From Candidatus Alectryobacillus merdavium (GTDB taxonomy: Bacteria; Bacillota_I; Bacilli_A; RFN20; CAG-826), in the NCBI GenBank assembly GCA_017694735.1, contig JADIMN010000032.1, forward strand, positions 1 to 6,693: a DNA stretch of 6,693 nt, given 5' to 3'. How positions within the stretch are numbered: the stretch's first letter is position 1; each line of letters begins with the position of its first letter. The translations under genes were made by a program, and so were the position numbers. Below the pieces are notes generated by a model that did not search any database, was not told where the DNA came from, and worked only from the letters and a program-made list of their open reading frames with translations. Shown here piece by piece: positions 1-6,496 of this stretch.

Positions 1-612
1 AAGTTCCTTGACTCCTTTTATTTTTAAAGGAGTTTTATCTTCAATAATCAAAGAATAACAGGAAATATGTGTTGGATTAATTTTTAATAGTTTTTTTAAA
101 TCTTTTTTTACATTAAAAAAAGAAGAAAAAGGTATTCCATAAATTAAATCTAAATTAAAATTAGAAAAGTATCTTTTAACTAGTTCAATTTTTTCGTATA
201 TTTGTTTTTTTGTATGATTAATATTTAATTTTTTTAGAATTTTTTCATTAAAAGTTTGAATGCCGATAGATAAGCGATTTACTCCGTATTTTTTATATAA
301 ATTTAATTTACTTTCTTCGATCGAATCTATATTACATTCAATTGTAAATTCATAGCTTGTATCAGTGTTTAACAATGATTTTAATACTTTTAATAATGGC
401 TCTATTTGTTCCAGCTTTAATGAAGAAGGCGTTCCTCCACCGATATAGATTGTTTCAAATAAAAAACTTTTATATTTTGATAAATCTTCAATCAAATTTG
501 AAATATATTTGCTAGCTATATCTTCTTTATAAATGTATTTACAAAAATCACAATAAAAACATATATTGTTGCAAAAAGGAATATGAATATATAAAGATTT
601 CGCTTTATTCAT
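1..612 (-). CDS. hemW: HemW, radical SAM haem chaperone (HemN-like), 5' part only
   Basis: N-terminal 204 codons of a HemW-family radical SAM protein; the reading frame is open at the left edge, so about the last 160-180 residues of a usual 370-380-residue protein are missing. HemW (formerly annotated as oxygen-independent coproporphyrinogen III oxidase) is known to bind haem and S-adenosylmethionine and to act in haem delivery. Visible signatures are the 4Fe-4S motif CNNICFYCDF (Cys14, Cys18, Cys21), GGGTPS at 58-63 (SAM binding), GVNRLSIGIQTFN at 110-122, NLDLIYGIP at 153-161 and HISCYSL near 182-188. CDF after the third Cys fits HemW better than the CxC of true HemN. An extra Cys24 follows. 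The ATG overlaps the end of the upstream small gene by 8 bases and has no clear Shine-Dalgarno, so translation is probably coupled to that gene. The identification is firm; the substrate role is taken from the family. Confidence 0.93.
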   Translation of the reverse strand, partial: MNKAKSLYIHIPFCNNICFYCDFCKYIYKEDIASKYISNLIEDLSKYKSFLFETIYIGGGTPSSLKLEQIEPLLKVLKSLLNTDTSYEFTIECNIDSIEESKLNLYKKYGVNRLSIGIQTFNEKILKKLNINHTKKQIYEKIELVKRYFSNFNLDLIYGIPFSSFFNVKKDLKKLLKINPTHISCYSLIIEDKTPLKIKGVKEL

Positions 613-823
613 CTTTTTCTTTATAATTTGAAATTTTATCCGCTAAATCTTTATCTTCAACTTTTTCTAATACTCTATCTAATTCTTCTTGAATAATTTC
701 TTTTTCATCTTTTTTTACTTCAGGTGGATTTTTCTTTTTGTTTTGTTTGTTGATTAAATAATAAATTAAAAAAGCGACAGCTCCGATACAGACGACAATA
801 ATAAGTGCATATAAAAATTCCAT
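605..823 (-). CDS. Small single-pass membrane protein with charged cytoplasmic tail, unknown function
   Basis: A 72-residue protein I do not recognise as a named family. Residues 3-24 (FLYALIIVVCIGAVAFLIYY and on) form one hydrophobic membrane segment. It is followed by a lysine cluster (KQNKKK), which by the positive-inside rule puts the C-terminus in the cytoplasm. Residues 38-72 are almost all charged (KKDEKEIIQEELDRVLEKVE) and look like an amphipathic helix or short coiled coil, a possible docking tail. There is no signal-peptidase site, so it is an anchor rather than a secreted protein. The start is supported by an AGAGG site 9 bases upstream. It begins 3 bases after the pseudo-Fic stop and overlaps hemW by 8 bases, so it is probably co-translated with both. 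The tight packing supports a real gene. Function is unknown; a membrane partner for a neighbouring product is only a guess. Confidence 0.82.
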   Translation of the reverse strand: MEFLYALIIVVCIGAVAFLIYYLINKQNKKKNPPEVKKDEKEIIQEELDRVLEKVEDKDLADKISNYKEKDE

Positions 824-826
824 ACT

Positions 827-2257
827 TTATTTCCTCTTAATTGGTGTATATATAAATTTATTTTTAAATGGCTCTTTAGCATAGTAGCCCTCTTTAACAA
901 GTTTATCCATAGATGTTCTTGCGGTTTCATAGCTACATGCGGCATATCTTTTAAATTGAGCAATAGTATAATATTTTCCTAATGTACAATGTCTTGCATA
1001 AAATGATGCCTGATTTCTTGAAAGAGAAGGATTTGATTCGACTAAATGTTGTTCTAATCTATTTGCCTCTTCCTCACTTAAGCCGGATGTTAAATTTGTA
1101 AGTGCAATAGATTGTGTATAGTTTAAAGCATCTTCATCGTTATGTGTTTTCTTTTTATTTAAATAATTTGAAATTTCATCAACATCTTTAAGAGTTGATA
1201 AATCAGTATCAACATAATTATTTTCACTAGCGATAGAGCCGTTTACATCGCTATTTTCACTTTCATCTCGATAATAATCATTTTTGATTTCAGCACCTTT
1301 AAGTTTAACTTCTTCATCTAGTAAAACATCTAATTCATTTGAAAGTAAATCAAGAAAATACATGACATAATATGTAAGATCGTTTTCTTTTTGTACATCA
1401 TTAATAATGTTATTTAAAGTTTCACTGTAAGGATTAACAATTTTTTCAAATGGTATTAATACAGCAGGAAATTCTAAATCAGAATTTAGAGAAACATATT
1501 TTAAAAGCAAAGCAGCAATCTCTTCACCGTATGCATCAAATGGTTTTAAATATTGCAAATAATAAGCTAAAATAGCTAATTTTAACACAAACGATACATT
1601 TCTATTTTCTTTTAAAAAGGTAAATAATTTTTCCATCATCGCAGGAATTAAACCTGGAGGGCATTCTTCATAAACACCATAAGCATAGCTTGCAGGACGA
1701 GTTGATTTATTTCTAAAAATTGAATTATTTACACTAATGCTTTCCTCTAATAATTCATGACAAACTTTATATAAATAATTTGTTATTCCATCTAGTGATG
1801 AAGTACTATCTTCTTTGTATAAATCATTAATTAATAAAGAATATTTTTGCAAAATTAAATAACTTGGATCAATACTAGTTAATTCTAATTTAACAATTCT
1901 TTTTAAAGAATCATCGTTAACGTTCATTCTTAATAAATTAGAAATTACTTTTAAATTTTCGCTTAATTTAAGTACTTTAAACTCTTCTTTTATAATGGAA
2001 TTTGGAAACTTAATAAATTGAGTTGAAAATTTAAAGATTTTTCTTTGAACATCTTCGATTTTTTTATTTAATAATGGACACATACAAATGCTTAAAGGAT
2101 TTTGATCTATTGACTGTAAAGATAAATCCAAATTAAAAGAAGATCTATAAGCAAGTACTTTTGTCCAAAAAGTATCAACAGTATTTATTTTAAGAGCTTT
2201 CTGAAGTTCTTGTTTTGTTGCATAAACTTCATTTGTGAATTTATTTAAGTCTTGCAT
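827..2257 (-). CDS. Degenerate Fic-domain protein with C-terminal winged helix (catalytic motif lost)
   Basis: A 476-residue protein laid out like a Fic protein (the family that transfers AMP or other phosphate-containing groups to target proteins). FR at 181-182 precedes a proline-containing loop and helix, PPGLIPAMMEKLFTFLKE at 200-217, matching the usual PPPPEEVPELMEDL segment. The helix FVLKLAILAYYLQYLKPF at 223-240 matches the one leading into the active site. PAVLIPFEKI at 264-273 and YSETLNNIINDVQKENDLTYY at 277-297 resemble the post-catalytic helices. An acidic, probably disordered linker spans about 315-378. Residues 427-472 (KYYTIAQFKRYAACSYETAR, then a DKLVKEGYY wing) form a winged helix of the kind found at Fic C-termini. 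The active site HPFx(D/E)GNGRxxR is replaced by KPFDAYGEEIAA at 238-249: the histidine, acidic residue and arginines are gone, so AMP transfer is not expected. The N-terminal 120 residues are not recognised. It has a good Shine-Dalgarno and its own promoter, and is followed 3 bases later by a small membrane protein gene. The Fic assignment is by eye; an unrelated helical regulator with a winged helix is the alternative. Confidence 0.72.
   Translation of the reverse strand: MQDLNKFTNEVYATKQELQKALKINTVDTFWTKVLAYRSSFNLDLSLQSIDQNPLSICMCPLLNKKIEDVQRKIFKFSTQFIKFPNSIIKEEFKVLKLSENLKVISNLLRMNVNDDSLKRIVKLELTSIDPSYLILQKYSLLINDLYKEDSTSSLDGITNYLYKVCHELLEESISVNNSIFRNKSTRPASYAYGVYEECPPGLIPAMMEKLFTFLKENRNVSFVLKLAILAYYLQYLKPFDAYGEEIAALLLKYVSLNSDLEFPAVLIPFEKIVNPYSETLNNIINDVQKENDLTYYVMYFLDLLSNELDVLLDEEVKLKGAEIKNDYYRDESENSDVNGSIASENNYVDTDLSTLKDVDEISNYLNKKKTHNDEDALNYTQSIALTNLTSGLSEEEANRLEQHLVESNPSLSRNQASFYARHCTLGKYYTIAQFKRYAACSYETARTSMDKLVKEGYYAKEPFKNKFIYTPIKRK
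833..837 (-). promoter_or_regulatory. Ribosome binding site of the small membrane protein gene
   Basis: The minus strand reads AAGAGGAAATAAAGT before the ATG at 823. AGAGG matches the anti-Shine-Dalgarno well, with 9 bases of spacing. It lies inside the last codons of the pseudo-Fic gene, which supports both the chosen start and co-transcription of the two genes. Confidence 0.7.
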
Positions 2258-2264
2258 AATATTT

Positions 2265-2269
2265 ACCTC
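2265..2269 (-). promoter_or_regulatory. Ribosome binding site of the pseudo-Fic gene
   Basis: The minus strand reads CGAGGTAAATATT before the ATG. GAGGT sits 7 bases upstream, the best Shine-Dalgarno in the window, and fixes the start at 2257. Confidence 0.75.
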
Positions 2270-2281
2270 GTTATCTCATAT

Positions 2282-2310
2282 ATTATACTAGTAAAATTAT
2301 TAACAAAAAA
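2282..2310 (-). promoter_or_regulatory. Predicted sigma-A-type promoter for pseudo-Fic / membrane protein / hemW
   Basis: In the 94-base gap after lepA the minus strand carries a perfect -10 hexamer, TATAAT, at 2287-2282. With a 17-base spacer the -35 position falls on TTTTTT (2310-2305), a poor match to TTGACA. Transcription would start near 2275, giving a leader of about 18 bases that contains the Shine-Dalgarno. The weak -35 and the A/T tracts upstream suggest help from an UP element or an activator. The -10 and its position are seen directly; promoter activity is inferred. Confidence 0.55.
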
Positions 2311-2311
2311 G

Positions 2312-2331
2312 AAAATAGTTAAAAAATAGTT
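2312..2331 (-). repeat. Tandem 9-base direct repeats with 11-base period upstream of the promoter
   Basis: The minus strand reads AACTATTTTTTAACTATTTT: two exact copies of AACTATTTT whose starts are 11 bases apart, about one helical turn. They end one base upstream of the predicted -35 position, where an activator or the RNA polymerase alpha C-terminal domains would bind. In DNA this AT-rich such a repeat may arise by chance, so it is only a candidate operator or UP element. Confidence 0.35.
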
Positions 2332-2351
2332 ATTAATTAGTTGTTTTTTTG

Positions 2352-4163
2352 TTATTGTTCGTCATCAATCGATAATAAAGCCATAAATGCTTCTTGTGGA
2401 ATATCGACATTTCCAATAGATTTCATTCTTTTCTTACCCTCTTTTTGCTTTTCTAATAGTTTTTTCTTTCTTGTTATGTCACCACCATAACATTTAGAAA
2501 GAACATCTTTTCTTAAGGCTTTAATATCACATCTAGCAATTGCCTTGTTATTTATTACTGCTTGAACGGGTATTTCAAATAATTGTCTTGGAATTACAGT
2601 TTTTAATTTTTGAACGATTGAAAGTCCCCTTTTATATGCAGAAGGCTTATAAACGATGGTACTTAAAGCATCAACTATATGACCGTTAAGCATTATATCC
2701 ATTTTAGTTAAATTACTTTCTTTGTATGAAGAAAATTGATAATCAAATGAAGCATATCCTTTGGTATATGACTTTAATTTATCAAAAAAGTTAAATATAA
2801 CCTCACTTAAAGGTATTTCATATTTAATTACCATTCTTGTCGCATCAAAATATTCTAAATCAAGATAAATCCCACGCTTTTCTTGGCAAAGTTTCATTAT
2901 ATCGCCAATATATTGCTCAGGTGTCATTATTGAAGCCAATACATAAGGTTCTTCTATTGATTTAATTTTAACGAGCTCAGGCATTTTGGATGGATTATCT
3001 ATTTCAATTTGAGTTCCATCTGTTAAATTTACTCTATAAATAACGCTTGGAGCAGTTAAAATTAAATCTAAGTTATACTCTCTTTCAAGCCTTTCTTGAA
3101 CTACATCCATATGTAGTAATCCTAAAAATCCACATCTAAAGCCGAAACCTAATGCTTGTGAATTTTCTGCTTCAAATTGTAAACTCGAATCATTTAATGA
3201 TAATTTTTCCAAAGCCTCTTTTAGATCTTCGTATTTTTTAGTATCAACTGGATAAAGGCCACAAAAAACCATAGGATTTAATTTTCGATAGCCAGGTAAA
3301 GGCTCAGAAGTTGGATTTAATGTTAATGTTACAGTATCTCCAACAAAGACATCTTTTATATCTTTAATTTGAGCACAAAAATAACCAACTTCACCACTAC
3401 TAAGTTTTTCAACTTGTTGTTCTTTTGGAGTTCTAATTCCAACTTCAGTTACATTATATGTAAGATTATTAGCTAAAAATTTAATACTATCGCCAACCTT
3501 AATCTCTCCATCGAATACTCTTATTAAAATAACGACGCCTCTGTAAGAATCGTAATATGAATCAAAAATCAAAGCTTTTAAAGGCTTATTTATATCTCCT
3601 CTAGGAACAGGAATTTTATCAACTACTTTTTCTAAGACATCCCTTACACCTTCGCCAGTTTTAGCAGAAACAAGTAGCACATCATTTGAGTCTAAACCTA
3701 TTTTATTTTTTATATCATCCAAACAAAGTCCTATATCAGCGCTTGGTAAATCGATCTTGTTAATAACGGGAATTATTGTTAAATTGTTATCAACAGCTAA
3801 ATATGCATTTGCAAGAGTTTGTGCCTCTACTCCTTGGGTTGCATCAATCAATAAAATGCATCCTTCGCAAGCCGCAAGCGATCTAGAAACCTCATAAGTA
3901 AAATCTACATGCCCAGGAGTATCAATTAAATTAAAATAAAATTCCTCTCCTTTTAAAGAGGTGTATTTTACAGTTACAGCATTTAATTTAATTGTAATGC
4001 CTCTTTCTCTTTCTAAATCCATATTATCTAAATATTGGTTTTTCATCTCTCTTTTTTCAACTGTTTGTGTCAATTCTAAAACACGATCAGCGAATGTTGA
4101 TTTACCGTGATCTATATGGGCTATAATTGAGAAATTTCTAATATATTTTTTATCGTTGTTCAT
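2352..4163 (-). CDS. lepA: Elongation factor 4 (LepA), ribosome-associated translational GTPase
   Basis: Near full-length LepA/EF4 (603 residues from the ATG; the family is usually about 600). The protein binds the ribosome and hydrolyses GTP; proposed roles are back-translocation and 30S subunit biogenesis. In order: G1 loop AHIDHGKST at 15-23, RERGITI switch I near 52-58, G3 DTPGH at 81-85, G4 NKID at 135-138, G5 SAK at 166-168, a beta-barrel domain II, the LepA-type GFRCGFLGLLHMD at about 341-353, and the LepA-specific C-terminal domain from CYGGDITRKKK at 558 to the end, with EGKKRMKSIGNVDIPQEAF. All GTPase motifs are intact. Two starts are possible. The ATG at 4163 lies 2 bases after the helicase stop. 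A GTG at 4169 would overlap that stop in GTGA, add two residues, and sit 8 bases from a weak GAGAAA site. I prefer the ATG because the protein then begins like its relatives. In Bacillus-type genomes lepA is followed by hemW; here two genes intervene. Confidence 0.97.
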   Translation of the reverse strand: MNNDKKYIRNFSIIAHIDHGKSTFADRVLELTQTVEKREMKNQYLDNMDLERERGITIKLNAVTVKYTSLKGEEFYFNLIDTPGHVDFTYEVSRSLAACEGCILLIDATQGVEAQTLANAYLAVDNNLTIIPVINKIDLPSADIGLCLDDIKNKIGLDSNDVLLVSAKTGEGVRDVLEKVVDKIPVPRGDINKPLKALIFDSYYDSYRGVVILIRVFDGEIKVGDSIKFLANNLTYNVTEVGIRTPKEQQVEKLSSGEVGYFCAQIKDIKDVFVGDTVTLTLNPTSEPLPGYRKLNPMVFCGLYPVDTKKYEDLKEALEKLSLNDSSLQFEAENSQALGFGFRCGFLGLLHMDVVQERLEREYNLDLILTAPSVIYRVNLTDGTQIEIDNPSKMPELVKIKSIEEPYVLASIMTPEQYIGDIMKLCQEKRGIYLDLEYFDATRMVIKYEIPLSEVIFNFFDKLKSYTKGYASFDYQFSSYKESNLTKMDIMLNGHIVDALSTIVYKPSAYKRGLSIVQKLKTVIPRQLFEIPVQAVINNKAIARCDIKALRKDVLSKCYGGDITRKKKLLEKQKEGKKRMKSIGNVDIPQEAFMALLSIDDEQ

Positions 4164-4165
4164 AA

Positions 4166-6496
4166 TCACTTATTTATTTTCTCATAAAATAAAGATAATT
4201 GCTCTAATAATGTTTGAATATTGGTTATTTTTTTAACCGGAAGCCACTCATTTTTAAATAGCGAATAATAATTCTGTTGATTATATCTCTTATCAATTAA
4301 CAATGCACAACCATAATCAGACTCATTTCTAATGAGTCGTCCAACTGCTTGAATAACATTATTCATGCCTGGATACAAATATGCAATTTTAAAACCTTCA
4401 TCCCCGTAATACTGTTTTAATTTTTCATTTTTATAATTTATTTGAGGATAACCAACACCAATAACTACAATGCCACGAATAACTCTATTATCAATATTAA
4501 TGCTTTCAGAAAAAATTCCCCCAAGTACACAAAAACCGATTACATTTTTTTCATTAATTGTATTTATCTTTTCTAAAAAGTCATCTCGACTTTTAAAATC
4601 CATATTTTTATTTTGAAATAATAAGTCAAAATTATCGTCTTTAAAATTATTTTTAATTAAATCTAAATACTCAAAAGATGGCGTATATACAAGATAGTTC
4701 CCCTTCTTATAAGAACAAAAATAATTAATTAATTTTGTAACATCGTTTAATGTTTTTGCTCTATCTTTATATAAAATTGAATTAGTGGTATTTACCAAAA
4801 TATTTAATTGATTATTATAAAAACTTCTTTCTGGACTATAAAAAGCCGCATTTGAATCAAACATATATTTATTATAAAAATCAATTGGTGTAAGAGTTGC
4901 CGAAAACAAAGATGTCGACTTAAATTGTTCCATTTTTTCTTTAATAAAAGGAAAAGGATCCAAACAGTAAATATTAAGAGAACAATTACCTTTTTCATAA
5001 TAAATAACAAAATTTTCTTTTAAAAGTAATGAATCACAATAAATATATGCCTTAATTTTCATGTAAAGTTCTTTAAAATATTGATCATTTAAAAGTTCAT
5101 CATCTTGATCTAATAATTTCTCGTATTTTTCGACAAAATTTTGAAACAATTTCTTCATTTCACTTGGAGTTTTTTCAAATTCATAATAATCAGAAGAAAT
5201 TTCGCTAAAACTTGTTGTGTAGTAAGAAATTATTTTATTAACCGCTTTTATTAAACTATTCGAAACCCTTTTTTTATCGGATTTCTTAATATTTTTAGAG
5301 TCTATTAAATCGTTTAATGATATCAACGAGGAATAATTATCTTGTACTCTTTTAATTAAATTATGTCCTTCATCAATTAAAAGAGCGCTGTTCTCGTAGT
5401 CAGTGTTTTCTTCTAAAGAAATAAATGGATCAAAAACATAATTATAATCACAAACAATTACCCAACAAAATTTTGCAATATCATATTGTAATTGAAATGG
5501 ACAAATCAAATTTTTTTCAGCAATTTCAATTATCTCTTCTTTCCCTAAAATATTTTTTTTAGAAAGTATTATGTCTTTTAGTATATTTAAAATTTTATTG
5601 TAATAATTTCTTGCATAAATACATTTTTTAGGATTGCATTTAACCTCATCGTTTAAGCATATTTTTTCTTTTGCAGTAATAATTACACATTTAACATTAC
5701 CGACATCATCATTCAATGTTTCAAGCGTGTTTTTAGCTATCTCTTTCCCTTGCTCTTTTGCAGTTAAAAAAAATATTTTATTAAATTTTTCCAAATATTT
5801 TAAATATGAATATAAAAGTACGACGGTCTTACCATTTCCAGTTGGTGCTTCTATAATCATATTATTGTTATTTTCAATGTTATTACTAACAAAATTAATA
5901 ATTTCTTTTTGATTTTTTCTATATTGAAAATAAGGAAAAGACAGTGTTTTACAATAATTTAAAGCATTAAGATGAGTCGATAAAACTAAATTATTATATG
6001 TAACATAAGATGATAAAGTTTCTTCGAAAAATGTTTTTAATTCTAAAAAGTTAAAAGAAAAATTATAGTTTTGAGTTTTTTTATAATCGACTTGAGAAAT
6101 ATATATCAAGTTTATATTTATATCGTTTAAATTATTTAAATAACAGTACATAAAACCATAAAACATGGCCTGTCCTAAATGCCATTTTTTATTGTTTTTA
6201 TAAAAAATTTCTAAATCGATATTAGTAGACTTAATTTCTTCGATTGTAACATCGTTTCCATCAATAATAACCCCATCAGCTCTTCCTTGAATTTGATATA
6301 CTTTATTTTCAAAATTATAAAAGATTTTTAAAGGATATTCGGATAAATATTGATTGCCCATTTTGTTTTGAAAATTTTTGTGTATTTGAATTCCTCTTTG
6401 CATTGAGTCAATATTAAAAACACGAGAATCAATATCCCCTTCTCTTAAAACTAAATCTATAATCTGATGAACAGACAAAATAATGAGATCTTCCAT
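4166..6496 (-). CDS. PD-(D/E)XK nuclease fused to DinG/XPD-type Fe-S DNA helicase
   Basis: A 776-residue superfamily 2 helicase of the DinG/XPD type (COG1199-like), related to the ATP-dependent DNA helicases common in clostridia. The N-terminus carries a PD-(D/E)XK nuclease core of the RecB/Cas4 type: IHK (His39), Glu53, GRADG with Asp74, EEIKS with Glu87 and Lys89, and a downstream HLGQAMFYGFMY with Gln109 and Tyr113. The helicase follows: Walker A PTGNGKT at 218-224, a candidate Fe-S cluster set Cys280, Cys287, Cys292 and Cys332, Walker B motif II DEGH at 375-378 (usually DEAH), SAT at 532-534, and motif VI QAVGRLIR at 716-723. DinG/XPD proteins unwind DNA 5' to 3'; a role in repair or in processing R-loops and forked DNA is inferred from the family, and nuclease activity from the motifs. 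Its ATG directly follows the stop of the fmt-like gene (TAAATG) with no Shine-Dalgarno, so expression probably depends on translational coupling. Its stop touches the start of lepA. Confidence 0.92.
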   Translation of the reverse strand: MEDLIILSVHQIIDLVLREGDIDSRVFNIDSMQRGIQIHKNFQNKMGNQYLSEYPLKIFYNFENKVYQIQGRADGVIIDGNDVTIEEIKSTNIDLEIFYKNNKKWHLGQAMFYGFMYCYLNNLNDININLIYISQVDYKKTQNYNFSFNFLELKTFFEETLSSYVTYNNLVLSTHLNALNYCKTLSFPYFQYRKNQKEIINFVSNNIENNNNMIIEAPTGNGKTVVLLYSYLKYLEKFNKIFFLTAKEQGKEIAKNTLETLNDDVGNVKCVIITAKEKICLNDEVKCNPKKCIYARNYYNKILNILKDIILSKKNILGKEEIIEIAEKNLICPFQLQYDIAKFCWVIVCDYNYVFDPFISLEENTDYENSALLIDEGHNLIKRVQDNYSSLISLNDLIDSKNIKKSDKKRVSNSLIKAVNKIISYYTTSFSEISSDYYEFEKTPSEMKKLFQNFVEKYEKLLDQDDELLNDQYFKELYMKIKAYIYCDSLLLKENFVIYYEKGNCSLNIYCLDPFPFIKEKMEQFKSTSLFSATLTPIDFYNKYMFDSNAAFYSPERSFYNNQLNILVNTTNSILYKDRAKTLNDVTKLINYFCSYKKGNYLVYTPSFEYLDLIKNNFKDDNFDLLFQNKNMDFKSRDDFLEKINTINEKNVIGFCVLGGIFSESINIDNRVIRGIVVIGVGYPQINYKNEKLKQYYGDEGFKIAYLYPGMNNVIQAVGRLIRNESDYGCALLIDKRYNQQNYYSLFKNEWLPVKKITNIQTLLEQLSLFYEKINK

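Noticed and set aside
11..33. Perfect 8-base inverted repeat (ACTCCTTT / AAAGGAGT) with a 7-base loop
   Set aside because: Looks like a terminator stem, but it lies within the hemW reading frame, encoding TPLKIKGV, with the frame continuing past it. It lacks a following T-run on the coding strand.
766..963. Minus-strand frame of 65 codons across the pseudo-Fic / membrane protein junction
   Set aside because: Out-of-frame shadow of the 3' end of the pseudo-Fic gene. The winged helix and the small membrane protein are read in other frames with proper ribosome sites.
2300..2322. TTAAC-N13-GTTAA palindrome over the -35 region
   Set aside because: Arms of only 5 A/T-rich bases; expected by chance in this composition and not strong enough to call an operator.
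2258..2351. Intrinsic terminator after lepA
   Set aside because: There are T-rich stretches on the minus strand but no GC-containing stem before them, so no terminator can be supported and read-through from lepA remains possible.
4164..4168. TGA read as tryptophan (Mycoplasma-type code)
   Set aside because: Tryptophans in the helicase and pseudo-Fic genes are TGG, and the TGA at the helicase end falls exactly at the lepA start. Read-through would hit TAG about 15 codons later with no family similarity.
4804..5010. Minus-strand frame of 68 codons inside the helicase gene
   Set aside because: Out-of-frame shadow covering the SAT motif region of the helicase; hydrophobic composition comes from AT-rich codons.
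5634..5912. Plus-strand open frame of 92 codons
   Set aside because: It lies wholly inside the helicase gene on the opposite strand, covering the Fe-S cysteine and Walker A region. Its low-complexity Ser/Phe/Leu-rich product is typical of an antisense shadow, and no start context or promoter is seen.
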